Positions 18,620 through 27,375 of a stretch of DNA of 64,000 bases are shown here, piece by piece (within the stretch, counting starts at the first letter, position 1; each line of letters starts with the position of its first letter). Where the stretch lies: positions 1-64,000 of the forward strand of contig NZ_VSZO01000017.1 of the NCBI RefSeq assembly GCF_008312935.1, read 5' to 3'. A program made the translations under genes and the position numbers. This DNA is from Roseiconus lacunae (lineage in GTDB: Bacteria > Planctomycetota > Planctomycetia > Pirellulales > Pirellulaceae). The notes beneath the pieces are model-generated. The model had not been told where the DNA came from. It did no database searches and saw only the letters and a list, made by a program, of their open reading frames with translations.

Positions 18620-20011
18620 ATGAAAACGGTCCGACATGAACTGGTTGTCCTTGGAGGTGGTCCCGCAGGATATGTCGCTGCGATCCGAGCCGCTCAACTG
18701 GGCTTTGATGTCGCATGCGTAGACGAGAACGATCGGTTCGGCGGAACCTGCTTGCGTGTCGGATGTATCCCTAGCAAGGCGTTGCTCGAATCCAGCCATT
18801 TGTACGACGAAGCAAAAAACCACTTCGCCGATCATGGCCTGAAAGTTTCCGGATTGGAGCTTGATCTCGACAAAATGATGCAGCGAAAAGCCAAGATCGT
18901 CGACACTCTGACCGGCGGCATCGGCATGCTTTTCAAATCCAACAAGGTCACGCCTTACAACGGACGTGGCAAACTGCGTGACCTCAATACGGTGATCGTC
19001 AGCGGCAAAGAAGATGTCGCGATCGAAGCAGATCGAATCCTGATCGCGGTCGGAAGTGTCCCCGCCGGTTTGCGCGGGGTCGAAGAAGACGGCGATCGCA
19101 TCGGAAATAGCACGACCGCGTTGAGCTTCCCCGAGGTCCCCGAACGTCTGGTCGTCATCGGCGGTGGTTACATCGGAATGGAACTCGGAAGCGTTTGGAA
19201 CCGGTTGGGGAGCGAAACCATTGTGCTCGAAGCGGCCGATCGGATTTTCCCCGGCATCGATGCCGACATTGCCAAACTCGCCGATCGCCAGTTCAAGAAA
19301 CAAGGGATCAAAATTCATACCAAAACATTCGTCAAGTCTGCGACCGTCAAAGGCGACAAGTGCATCGTCGAAATTCAAGACGGCGACCCGATCGAATGTG
19401 ATCGCGTCTTGCTCGCAACCGGACGTCGACCGGCGACAGACGAAATCGGTCTTGAGTCGATTGGTCTCGAGACCGATCGTTATGGCTTCATCGCCGTGAA
19501 TGAGAATTTTGAAACGTCCGCCGAAAATGTCTTTGCGACCGGTGACTGCATCGGCGGAGCCATGTTGGCTCACAAAGCGATGGAAGAAGCGATCGTCTGT
19601 ATCGAACGCATGGCGGGAATGCCAACGCACGTGAACTACGATGTCATCCCGGCAATCGTTTACACCCACCCAGAGATCGCCAGTGTTGGTAAATCCGAAG
19701 ACCAACTTAAAGAAGCCGGCATCGCCTACAAGAAGGGCATCGGGTTTTATGGGGCCAACGGCCGTGCCCAGACGCTGGGCGAATCCGACGGACGCGTCAA
19801 AGTCTTGGCGGACAAAGAGACCGATCGCGTGTTGGGCATCCATATCATCGGCGCCCGCGCCGGAGACTTGATCGCCGAAGCCGCCGCGGCAATGGAATTT
19901 GGTGCCAGCAGTGAAGACATCGCGCGTACTTGTCACGCACACCCGACGCTCGCCGAATCGCTTCACGAAGCCGCCCTGGCCGTCGACAAACGCGCCATCC
20001 ACACCGCTTAG
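18620..20011 (+). CDS. lpdA: Dihydrolipoyl dehydrogenase (E3), copy 1
   Basis: The protein is 463 residues from ATG 18620; an upstream in-frame codon at 18560 lies in the divergent promoter region. It reoxidises dihydrolipoyl groups of 2-oxoacid dehydrogenase or glycine-cleavage complexes with FAD and NAD. FAD-binding VVLGGGPAGYVAA is at 9-21. The redox-active disulfide is Cys44/Cys49 in GGTCLRVGCIPSKALL. The NAD-binding VVIGGGYIGMELGS follows near 175, the second FAD motif is ENVFATGDCIGG, and the interface His-Glu pair sits in HAHPTLAESLHEA. No E1 or E2 gene is adjacent, so its parent complex is not shown by context. A second paralogue lies at 27376-28815. Confidence 0.95.
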   Translation: MKTVRHELVVLGGGPAGYVAAIRAAQLGFDVACVDENDRFGGTCLRVGCIPSKALLESSHLYDEAKNHFADHGLKVSGLELDLDKMMQRKAKIVDTLTGGIGMLFKSNKVTPYNGRGKLRDLNTVIVSGKEDVAIEADRILIAVGSVPAGLRGVEEDGDRIGNSTTALSFPEVPERLVVIGGGYIGMELGSVWNRLGSETIVLEAADRIFPGIDADIAKLADRQFKKQGIKIHTKTFVKSATVKGDKCIVEIQDGDPIECDRVLLATGRRPATDEIGLESIGLETDRYGFIAVNENFETSAENVFATGDCIGGAMLAHKAMEEAIVCIERMAGMPTHVNYDVIPAIVYTHPEIASVGKSEDQLKEAGIAYKKGIGFYGANGRAQTLGESDGRVKVLADKETDRVLGIHIIGARAGDLIAEAAAAMEFGASSEDIARTCHAHPTLAESLHEAALAVDKRAIHTA

Positions 20012-20200
20012 CTATCCGGATACGTTCTTACCCGGGATTTAAATCGCGGCGATATGCCTATCGGTGATCGCCTGCAAGTCCATCGTTTAGAGTTGCCCAC
20101 GCACGTCCCGGACGGGAACAAGAGGGTGCCGCCAGCCGGTCCAACCAGTATTGACGACCAAACCCAGGATTCACCCACCACGACGGTGTTCGTTATTCCG

Positions 20201-21940
20201 CTACAACGGGAACTCTTCCGGGGCTTCGTAAAGTGGTAGGTAGCGATAGTAAACCTCAAGAATCAACGCGCACATGGCGGTCGTGTAGAGCCGCCCACCG
20301 ACGTTGCCCCACTTGTCACTGAAGTGCCAACTGCCGGCTTCATGTCCCGTTTTCGACTGCGTTCGAACCAGATGATCTCGCAACTGCGTGTTCCAGGCTT
20401 CCCAGTCGCGATGGCGTATATGGTGAAGCGCCATCGTTGCATAATAATCATGGTAAACGTTCGTCAGCGTTGGTCCTCGTTCGGCGATTCGGTCGAGTTC
20501 GCGATCAAAGAACGACAAGCCAGGTTGTTGCCCAAGGTACAGCAACAGCGTCAGACCGATTGCCGTCGTGGTCTTTTCCGGCTTGGGGCTGTTGTATCCG
20601 AACTGGTATCGTGGTTCGTCACGCACGCTCATCACAAACCGTTTCGCACGCGGAAACGTATCGCTACGGGTTTGTACGCCTGCCTTCTTTGCGGTCACCA
20701 ACGACAGAACTTGCCAACCTGTGATGGTGATGTCTCCGGGCCGCCCAGGGGTGTATCCCCACGATCCGTTGGGATGCTGGGCATGAGTGGTAAAGTTGGC
20801 CGCTTGTTGGACGTGATGAAACAAGTCGCTGTCGACTTGCCCATTGATCTTCATCATCGCCATGGCTTCGGACATCGCCAACGTAGCGATACCATGGCCA
20901 TACATACTACCGCCCTGTTGCCAATCGAATCCGACCTGGGTCTCCAACGCCACCGACTTTAGATAATAGATTCCCTTGCGAACGGTGTCTTGGTAGGGTC
21001 CGACGTCTGCCGTGTAGCCGGCGCCAAGGAAGGCCAACAAAGCTAAGCCGGTGGCAGCCGTTTTCGGGGTCGGCGTTGACTCGGACGCGGGTTTGCCGTG
21101 ACGGCAGCGGCCGCCGCAAGGTGCTAAATCCAAATTGAATGACCACGAACCGTCCGACTGTTGGTGCGTCTGCAACCAGCGCAACGCCTGCTCCACCGCG
21201 GCTTCGCTTTCCGATGTCGCACCGAACTGTTCTCCGTATTTAATCCTTCCCTCGGGAGTCCGCGCCGACATGCCGCCGCCTCCCATGTACATCATCATTT
21301 GGCTGACTTGAGGACCACCTCCGCCTTCAAGTAGTCCGTGCTCGGAAAGCTCCAGTGGGTTCTTGGGCAGGACCGAATCGGTTTGGATCGTTGCCAGATC
21401 CTTCTCCGGTTGCATCACATTGACCTCGACTTGCGTGTCGAGCTGCTGGTCATTGTCGGTCGCTAAATCCGGCGTGACCGAGACCGATTCAAGTCTTGCG
21501 TCACTTGCACTGGTCGAGCGTGAGCCTTCGATTGCGATGCCAGTGTCGTTTCCGCCAAGTCGAAACGTCAGCAAAGCCAACAGGATCAGTAGGCCGAGGT
21601 GGATCGCGAGACTGAGTAGCCACGATGACGTCCGAGCAGAGCTGACGATGTCTTGCCAGCGACGCTCGTTACCTTCGATCGTGTGATCGGCAAGCGTTTC
21701 AGGAAGCGTCGTCTGTGATTGAGGCGGCACCACTGCGGGGGCGGGGTCCGATCGCTGCGTTTGATCCGATGTCCCGATTACCCGTGCGTTCGGCGGCGCG
21801 AGTTGCAACGGTGGCGGGGCAGAGCTTGCCGGTGGGCTGGGCTGCGGCGCAGGCTGCGGCTGCGTGACTTGCTTGAAACGCGATGAGGGATCCTCGCGCC
21901 ATCGGTCGTCTGAATCGGATGCAGCGATTTTTCCGGTCAC
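20201..21940 (-). CDS. Membrane-anchored prenyltransferase/squalene-oxidase-repeat protein
   Basis: The protein is 579 residues from a GTG at 21940. The first 100 residues are Pro/Gln/Ser/Thr-rich and probably disordered. One hydrophobic segment (SSWLLSLAIHLGLLILLALL, about 106-125) anchors it to the membrane. The C-terminal 330 residues form an alpha-alpha barrel of the prenyltransferase/terpene-cyclase type, with QW-like repeats QSDGSWSF, HPNGSWGY and GSWHFSDKWG, and GLALLAFLGAGYT-like helices between. The DxDD motif of hopene cyclases is not visible, so terpene cyclisation is unlikely. Planctomycetes encode many such proteins of unknown role. A Cys pair (APCGGRCRHG) before the barrel is notable. 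It is not clearly in an operon. Confidence 0.78.
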   Translation of the reverse strand: MTGKIAASDSDDRWREDPSSRFKQVTQPQPAPQPSPPASSAPPPLQLAPPNARVIGTSDQTQRSDPAPAVVPPQSQTTLPETLADHTIEGNERRWQDIVSSARTSSWLLSLAIHLGLLILLALLTFRLGGNDTGIAIEGSRSTSASDARLESVSVTPDLATDNDQQLDTQVEVNVMQPEKDLATIQTDSVLPKNPLELSEHGLLEGGGGPQVSQMMMYMGGGGMSARTPEGRIKYGEQFGATSESEAAVEQALRWLQTHQQSDGSWSFNLDLAPCGGRCRHGKPASESTPTPKTAATGLALLAFLGAGYTADVGPYQDTVRKGIYYLKSVALETQVGFDWQQGGSMYGHGIATLAMSEAMAMMKINGQVDSDLFHHVQQAANFTTHAQHPNGSWGYTPGRPGDITITGWQVLSLVTAKKAGVQTRSDTFPRAKRFVMSVRDEPRYQFGYNSPKPEKTTTAIGLTLLLYLGQQPGLSFFDRELDRIAERGPTLTNVYHDYYATMALHHIRHRDWEAWNTQLRDHLVRTQSKTGHEAGSWHFSDKWGNVGGRLYTTAMCALILEVYYRYLPLYEAPEEFPL

Positions 21941-22077
21941 AAGATGGCGTTGGGCGTGGGAATGAGCGAGACGACAACAAAACCATCGTCATCGACAGTA
22001 TAGCCTGTGACTAAAAATCCTCTTGATTCGCCCCCGCCCGGCGGCCCGCTTCTGGACTCCCCGGTTCACCTACGCCC

Positions 22078-23247
22078 TTACTTGTTCTGACGTCCTAACC
22101 AAAAATCGACCCAGCGTTTAAGCCACGAGGACTTCGAGCCACGCCGCTCGTCCACGTTTCCTTGATTCCGAAATCGCGCCGGGTCACCAAGTCTTGAGCG
22201 GCCTTCGAGTTCGGCGATCGAACGCGGAATTCGCGATTCGCCTGTGCTAACGGCATCGATTCGTTTGGCGAGAAATTTGTTGGTTTGATCATCGGGCTGA
22301 ATCGCAATCGCGTGACGGATCGTTTTCACGGCCGATTGCACACGTTCGTCTAGCAGATACGCGACGGCAAGGTTGCCTAGCAATTCAACGTCGTTTGGAC
22401 GAACCGCGACGGCGCGTTCCCCGATTTCGACTGCGTCGCCGGTCTTGCCCATCTCCAGCAACACACCGGCCCACTCTTTGAGGATGACCGTTTGTGGTTC
22501 ATCTGAAACTTCGTCGGCATGTTCGTAAGCTTGCACGGAACGTGACAAACGCTGCACGGAGTGCCAGGCTTTCCCCAGTAGGAACCAGATCCGCCAAGAT
22601 TCTTCGTGTCGGCTGAGCAACTGTTGCAACGCACCGATCGCTTCGCGGACTTGTTTTTGGGCCGGGCGTTTCAGCGGTGGGCCGCCGGGCATCCGCATGT
22701 TTTCCAGCACCGCCTTTGCCGCGACTTGATACATTTCTTCGGGCGTGTCGTTGATACGAGCGCTATAAAGCAGTTCGCCGGTTTCTCGGTCGCGGTAAAC
22801 GTCGACTTTGTCTTCACGGCGGACGAACTCTAAGCGATCACGGACTTCGTCGGCGGACATGTGCTGAAGCGTCGGCCCCTGTTCGGGATCCCAGCTTTCC
22901 GGGGCCACGACAACGTTGGAATCATTGCCAACCAAGCTGGCAATCAGGTTGCCTTTGTATTCCATCAGCTGCAACCATTCGCATTCCGGGGTCACCGATT
23001 GGTGGTGGGCGTCGACGAGAACCACCTCCGGCGAATCGCCTTCGCCTCGAAGTCCCATCAGCACCAGCTTTTCGAAGAAGATCTCCGCGTCACGCGGCGA
23101 CATAAAACTGGCCTGGGAAAGCTCGCCATCGCCGAACGACATCGAATTGGGGGCGATCGTGTGAAAGTCTGCGGCCCCACCGTCTAAACAGCGGTCGAGC
23201 GCATCGTTGCGAATCACCACGGCGGTGCCTTCGAGCAACACCGGCAT
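22078..23247 (-). CDS. TPR-containing protein of unknown function
   Basis: The protein is 389 residues from ATG 23247. The first 200 residues are an alpha/beta region I do not recognise, including PEVVLVDAHHQSVTPECEWL (about 73-92), VDVYRDRETGELLYSA and EMYQVAAKAVLENMRMPGGP. The C-terminal half carries TPR-like helices: EESWRIWFLLGKAWHSVQRL, VILKEWAGVLLEMGKTGDAV and NDVELLGNLAVAYLLDERVQ. There is no signal peptide, so it is likely cytoplasmic. It lies about 130 bp downstream of the M16 peptidase gene on the same strand and could be the distal gene of the miaB/M16 operon. No function is proposed. Confidence 0.75.
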   Translation of the reverse strand: MPVLLEGTAVVIRNDALDRCLDGGAADFHTIAPNSMSFGDGELSQASFMSPRDAEIFFEKLVLMGLRGEGDSPEVVLVDAHHQSVTPECEWLQLMEYKGNLIASLVGNDSNVVVAPESWDPEQGPTLQHMSADEVRDRLEFVRREDKVDVYRDRETGELLYSARINDTPEEMYQVAAKAVLENMRMPGGPPLKRPAQKQVREAIGALQQLLSRHEESWRIWFLLGKAWHSVQRLSRSVQAYEHADEVSDEPQTVILKEWAGVLLEMGKTGDAVEIGERAVAVRPNDVELLGNLAVAYLLDERVQSAVKTIRHAIAIQPDDQTNKFLAKRIDAVSTGESRIPRSIAELEGRSRLGDPARFRNQGNVDERRGSKSSWLKRWVDFWLGRQNK

Positions 23248-23375
23248 TGTCTAGACCCAGAATTCGGATTGATAACGGACGACGGTTTGTTCAATCATAC
23301 CGCCAAGCGGAGGGAGTCACAAATCGAGCGGCGGTGACCGACGCAATCGCTGGCCGTGCTCGGGGATTGTGGGGA

Positions 23376-24620
23376 CTACGATGACTTTGCCGCCGCGATG
23401 ATCTCTCTGGTCGGTGATGCCAGGTATTGATTGGCCGCCCGGGCGATCGCCGCTGCGTCGACGGCTTTGATTTGATCCAACGAATCATCGAGAGACATAT
23501 AGTCATCGTGGACCAGGGCTCGGCTGCCGATACTGAACAGTCGATTGCTGGGCCGTTCACTTTGCATGATGTAACCGGCGAGCGTTTTGTTGATCGCTTG
23601 CCGTAGCTCGTCCGGCTTGACGCCTTCTTGGACCAAGCCTTTGGTGATGTCTTGGATGAACCGCAGATTGCATTGCAGGTCTTCCGGTGCGCAGACCAAG
23701 TACGTGAACCAGGCACCGCAATCACTGAACTCTTGTGGCCAGCAGGTCGCGATCTCAGCCCGACCGGTATCGATCAGTTCCCAAAACATTCGGCTTCCGC
23801 CCTCATCGCCTAAGATCGACGCGAGTAACCGAGTCGCATAACGATCGGCGGAGTCGGACGAAGGACCGTCGCCGATTCGGATCGCATACGCCTGAGCGGC
23901 ATCGGGGGCAGAAAGGTCCGTATCAAGTTCGATGCCCACCGGGATCGTATTGAGGTCGTCATCGGGCAATGTCTCGGTCGGCTTCCGATCGCCCCAGGCC
24001 TTTGTCCGCGTTTCGATCTCGGCGACCAAGCCATCAAAGTCAACGTTGCCGGTTGCGGCGACAACGATGTTCTCGGGACGGTAGCGTTCGAGAAAGTAAT
24101 CTCGCATCCGTTCGGCGGTCATCGCTTCGATCGACTCGGCCGTGCCAAGGACACGACGCCCCAAACCACGCGGAGAAAAGAAGATTTCCATCGCCCGTTC
24201 GAAACCGCCGAACGGAGGTTGGTCTTCGTACTTGGCGATCTCTTCGAGAATCACTTGGCGTTCGGTTTCGAACTCACTCGCGTCCAAAACCGGTGCCATC
24301 ATGTCGGTCAGCAAATCGACGATGCGGTCCTGAAATTTTGGCAACACGGTTGCGTAATAAACCGTTTGCTCTTCGGAAGTGTAAGCGTTGGATTGGCCGC
24401 CGAGTTCATCGAGTTCGCGATTGACGTCTTCGGCGCTGCGTCGATCGGTGCCCTTGAACATCATGTGTTCTAAGAAGTGGCTCAGACCGGATTGCAAGTC
24501 ACATTCGTTTCGCGAACCGGCGCGAACGAAGTAGCCCAGCGACATCGAATAGCTTCGCGGATCGGTTTCGGCAACGACACGCAATCCACTGGCAAGCGTC
24601 GCTTTCTTAAATTCGGGCAT
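23376..24620 (-). CDS. M16 family (insulinase/processing-protease-like) zinc peptidase, catalytic subunit
   Basis: The protein is 414 residues, the usual length of a single M16B subunit. The inverted zinc motif HFLEH (His48, Glu51, His52) lies in SGLSHFLEHMMFKGT, and the third ligand Glu is about 75 residues later in RQVILEEIAKYEDQP. Both M16 halves are present, the second containing RPSNRLFSIGSRALV near its C terminus. The adjacent upstream gene encodes a second M16 protein that lacks HxxEH. M16B enzymes work as active/inactive heterodimers or homodimers and degrade small peptides in a closed chamber. No signal peptide is visible. The heterodimer is inferred from adjacency and motif loss. 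Confidence 0.92.
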   Translation of the reverse strand: MPEFKKATLASGLRVVAETDPRSYSMSLGYFVRAGSRNECDLQSGLSHFLEHMMFKGTDRRSAEDVNRELDELGGQSNAYTSEEQTVYYATVLPKFQDRIVDLLTDMMAPVLDASEFETERQVILEEIAKYEDQPPFGGFERAMEIFFSPRGLGRRVLGTAESIEAMTAERMRDYFLERYRPENIVVAATGNVDFDGLVAEIETRTKAWGDRKPTETLPDDDLNTIPVGIELDTDLSAPDAAQAYAIRIGDGPSSDSADRYATRLLASILGDEGGSRMFWELIDTGRAEIATCWPQEFSDCGAWFTYLVCAPEDLQCNLRFIQDITKGLVQEGVKPDELRQAINKTLAGYIMQSERPSNRLFSIGSRALVHDDYMSLDDSLDQIKAVDAAAIARAANQYLASPTREIIAAAKSS

Positions 24621-24714
24621 GAGTCAGTCGGAATGGGAATGGCAAACAGCCGCGGGCAAACCATTTCCAGGAACAACGTCACATTCCTGATGCCCGTCGG
24701 CTTATTGGAGTACC

Positions 24715-25953
24715 TTATGCGCTTGACGCAACTGTCAGCGGTTCAACCCCAAGCGTGACGATTCGATAATCAGACGGCTGGTGCTGGATCCAGTAATCGC
24801 GGACATCATCGAGTGTCAACGATTCGATCAATTGGCTCAGTTCTTCGGTCGGCATCGCCCGACCGAGTTGAATAAAGTCACTGGCAAGTGAACTCGCGCG
24901 TGAGGCACTTGATTCCTGCTCCATGATCAAGGCGCTTTCGATACGGACTTTCCAGCGATCGAGTTCTTCCTGCTGCAGGTCGTCGGTCAGGTGCCGGATC
25001 TCGTGCAGGGTGACGTCGAGCGTTTCTTGGGCTCGCTGCGGCGTAGTACCGGCATAGCCAAACACGCCACCGGCGTTCCGCAACGAGTGACAGCTCGCCG
25101 AGACGGTGTAACACAGCCCACGTTTTTCACGCACACGGTCGAACAAGCGACTGCTCATTCCGTCGCTTAAGATGCCGATGCCGGCTCGCATTCGAAAGTA
25201 ATCCTCGTGTCCATACCAAAGGCTGGGGAACGAGAACGCGATATGGGTTTGGCTGCTGTCTGCTTGCAGGTGTTCGTAGCCCGGCGTGCCATCCGGGTCT
25301 GGCATCGGGGACGGTTCACCGGTTCTCCAATCGCAGAATGCCTCTTTGGCGACCTCGAAAATCTGTTCGGCGGTGACGTTTCCCGCGACCGTCAGGATCG
25401 ACTGTGTCGCGTTGTACTGGGTCCGGTAAAAATCTTGGATCTGCTGCATCGTCAGCGAGCTGAGCGATTCAAACGTCCCTTGATTCCCACGTCCGAGTCG
25501 ATTGCCGTAATGCATTTCGCGAAGTCGTCGCATCACGCGTTGCGACGGCTCGTCCTCGATCGCACGAAGCTCGTGCAACATCATCATCCGCGCGTCTTCG
25601 AGCTGGTCGCCCGGCAAGTGGGGACGTCGGACGATTTCGGCATAGAGTTTGATCGCTTCGTCGATCGATTCGCAGGGCATCGCCCCACCGAAGGAAACGG
25701 TGGCCGTCGCGACACCACTGTTGCGATCCATCCCCAAGTTATCTTGAACGGCGACTAGATCACGACTGTTGTAGTGTCCGGCGCCGCGCTGAACCATTTC
25801 GCAAACCAGCGAAGCTAACCCCGAACCGTCGGCCGGTTCGTCTTGAACCCCTGCGCGCAAAGAAAGTGTGAACGCCGCCGTTCGCAACCAGGGCATCGGC
25901 TGGACGAGCACCGTCATGCCGCACGGCAGCGATAACATTTGAATGTCGGTCAC
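24715..25953 (-). CDS. M16 family peptidase-like protein, non-catalytic subunit
   Basis: The protein is 412 residues with a GTG start at 25953; an in-frame ATG six codons in is an alternative. The whole M16 fold is recognisable (LRAGVQDEPADGSGLASLVC at the position of the zinc helix, ILTVAGNVTAEQIFEVAKEA, FSFPSLWYGHEDYFRMRAGI, SRLFDRVREKRGLCYTVSAS). The HxxEH zinc motif is replaced by LASLVCEMV, so it cannot bind zinc in the normal way. The RxxxGLCY motif, which helps hold substrate in the chamber, is intact. This is the pattern of the partner subunit in M16B heterodimers. It lies 11 bp after miaB and about 95 bp before the catalytic gene. Confidence 0.9.
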   Translation of the reverse strand: MTDIQMLSLPCGMTVLVQPMPWLRTAAFTLSLRAGVQDEPADGSGLASLVCEMVQRGAGHYNSRDLVAVQDNLGMDRNSGVATATVSFGGAMPCESIDEAIKLYAEIVRRPHLPGDQLEDARMMMLHELRAIEDEPSQRVMRRLREMHYGNRLGRGNQGTFESLSSLTMQQIQDFYRTQYNATQSILTVAGNVTAEQIFEVAKEAFCDWRTGEPSPMPDPDGTPGYEHLQADSSQTHIAFSFPSLWYGHEDYFRMRAGIGILSDGMSSRLFDRVREKRGLCYTVSASCHSLRNAGGVFGYAGTTPQRAQETLDVTLHEIRHLTDDLQQEELDRWKVRIESALIMEQESSASRASSLASDFIQLGRAMPTEELSQLIESLTLDDVRDYWIQHQPSDYRIVTLGVEPLTVASSA

Positions 25954-25964
25954 AGAAAAATCTC

Positions 25965-27368
25965 TTACAGTCCGATCGTGACAACGTCGACGGTTTTGAC
26001 CCGTCCGATCAAGGTGTGGCTACTAACATCATCAACGTGTACGTCGAGCAACTGCCCGGCCTGGCGCAGATTACCGTCGAAGACAACGATTCGGTCGCAG
26101 TGGGTGCGTCCGGTCATCTGAGTGACAGCGGCGTGCGGATCGCTCGCTTTTTTGCTCGGACCTTCGACCAACACCTGAACGTCCCGACCGATCAGTTTGG
26201 CATTTTCTTCCTTCGCGATTCGATTTTGCACATCCAACAATCGGTGGTTCCGTTCCGCTTTAACTTCCCGTGGGATGTCGTCTTCGAAACGCTCAGACGC
26301 CTTGGTTCCCGGGCGAACGCTGTACTGGAAAATAAAGCTGTTCTTAAAGCGACAACGCTCGACCAAGGCGACCGATTTTTCGAAGTCTTCCTCGGTTTCA
26401 CCGCAGAAGCCAACGATAAAATCACTGCTGACGGCAGCTTCGGGCAGGATCCGCTCGATGCGTTCAAACATCTCCATGTAATCCGCGATCGTGTAACCTC
26501 GCTTCATACGCTTGAGTACCTCGTCGCTACCGCTTTGTGCCGGCACGTGCAGGTACGGCGAAACCTTTGGTAGATCACGAATCGTGACCAACAAACGTTC
26601 CGTCATGTCCTTGGGATAATTCGTCACGAACTTGATGCGATCGATGCCGTCGACTTCATGCAACATCTCCAACAGCGACGACATATCGGTCGTCGAGTTT
26701 TCATCGCGGTATTTGTAGCTGTTGACGGTCTGCCCGAGCAGCGTGATTTCGCGACAGCCTTGCTCGGCCAAAATGGCGGCTTCGGAAACGATTTGGCTCG
26801 GCGGACGTCCCTGCTCGGGACCCCGTGTGTTTGGCACGACGCAATACGTACAGAACTTGTCGCAGCCGATTTGGATTCGCAAATAAGCTTGGAATGGCGT
26901 CGGACGCATTGACGGGTCACGCAACGGATCAAACGTTTCGTGTGACCGCGCGACCACGGCTTGCTTGTCGTCTTTACGATTCAGCGAGATCGCCATTTGA
27001 CGACCATCACCGTTGCGGACCTTGTCCAGCAAATCGGGGATGGTGTGCAACTGCCCGGGGCCGACGACCAAGTCAACGTAGGGTGCTCGCTTAAAAATCA
27101 GTTCCTGATCTTTTTGGGCCATGCAGCCCATCACGCCGATGGTCTTTCCCGGATGTGAATCCTTGGACTGACGCACCTTCCCGAGGGCGCTGTAGACCTT
27201 TTCCTCGGCATGCTCGCGGACGCTGCACGTGTTATACAAGACACAGTCGGCCTCCTCCGGTGAGTCAACGACGGTGTAGCCGTGTCGCTTCAAATCGGCG
27301 ATCACCATTTCGCTGTCCAGAACATTCATCTGGCAGCCGACGGTCTTGATGTATACGCGTTGCGTCAT
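25965..27368 (-). CDS. miaB: tRNA-2-methylthio-N6-dimethylallyladenosine synthase
   Basis: The protein is 467 residues from ATG 27368. MiaB is a radical-SAM methylthiotransferase that converts i6A37 to ms2i6A37 in tRNAs reading UNN codons. The N-terminal UPF0004 domain carries three cluster Cys at 12, 48 and 82 (VGCQMN, NTCSVREHAEE, VMGCMAQ). The radical-SAM cluster is Cys169/173/176 in CDKFCTYCVVPNTRGPE. The C-terminal TRAM domain spans the last 70 residues (GRDVQVLVEGPSKK, GRTHCDRIVVFDG). All parts are intact and length is standard. It follows lpd copy 2 by 7 bp and precedes the M16 genes by 11 bp, so the four are probably co-transcribed, although no functional link is obvious. Confidence 0.96.
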   Translation of the reverse strand: MTQRVYIKTVGCQMNVLDSEMVIADLKRHGYTVVDSPEEADCVLYNTCSVREHAEEKVYSALGKVRQSKDSHPGKTIGVMGCMAQKDQELIFKRAPYVDLVVGPGQLHTIPDLLDKVRNGDGRQMAISLNRKDDKQAVVARSHETFDPLRDPSMRPTPFQAYLRIQIGCDKFCTYCVVPNTRGPEQGRPPSQIVSEAAILAEQGCREITLLGQTVNSYKYRDENSTTDMSSLLEMLHEVDGIDRIKFVTNYPKDMTERLLVTIRDLPKVSPYLHVPAQSGSDEVLKRMKRGYTIADYMEMFERIERILPEAAVSSDFIVGFCGETEEDFEKSVALVERCRFKNSFIFQYSVRPGTKASERFEDDIPREVKAERNHRLLDVQNRIAKEENAKLIGRDVQVLVEGPSKKASDPHAAVTQMTGRTHCDRIVVFDGNLRQAGQLLDVHVDDVSSHTLIGRVKTVDVVTIGL

Positions 27369-27375
27369 CGCTTAC

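Noticed and set aside
18581-20002. 473-residue frame on the minus strand opposite lpd copy 1
   Set aside because: It mirrors the lpd gene almost end to end, has no family motif, and arises from GC-biased third positions of the real gene.
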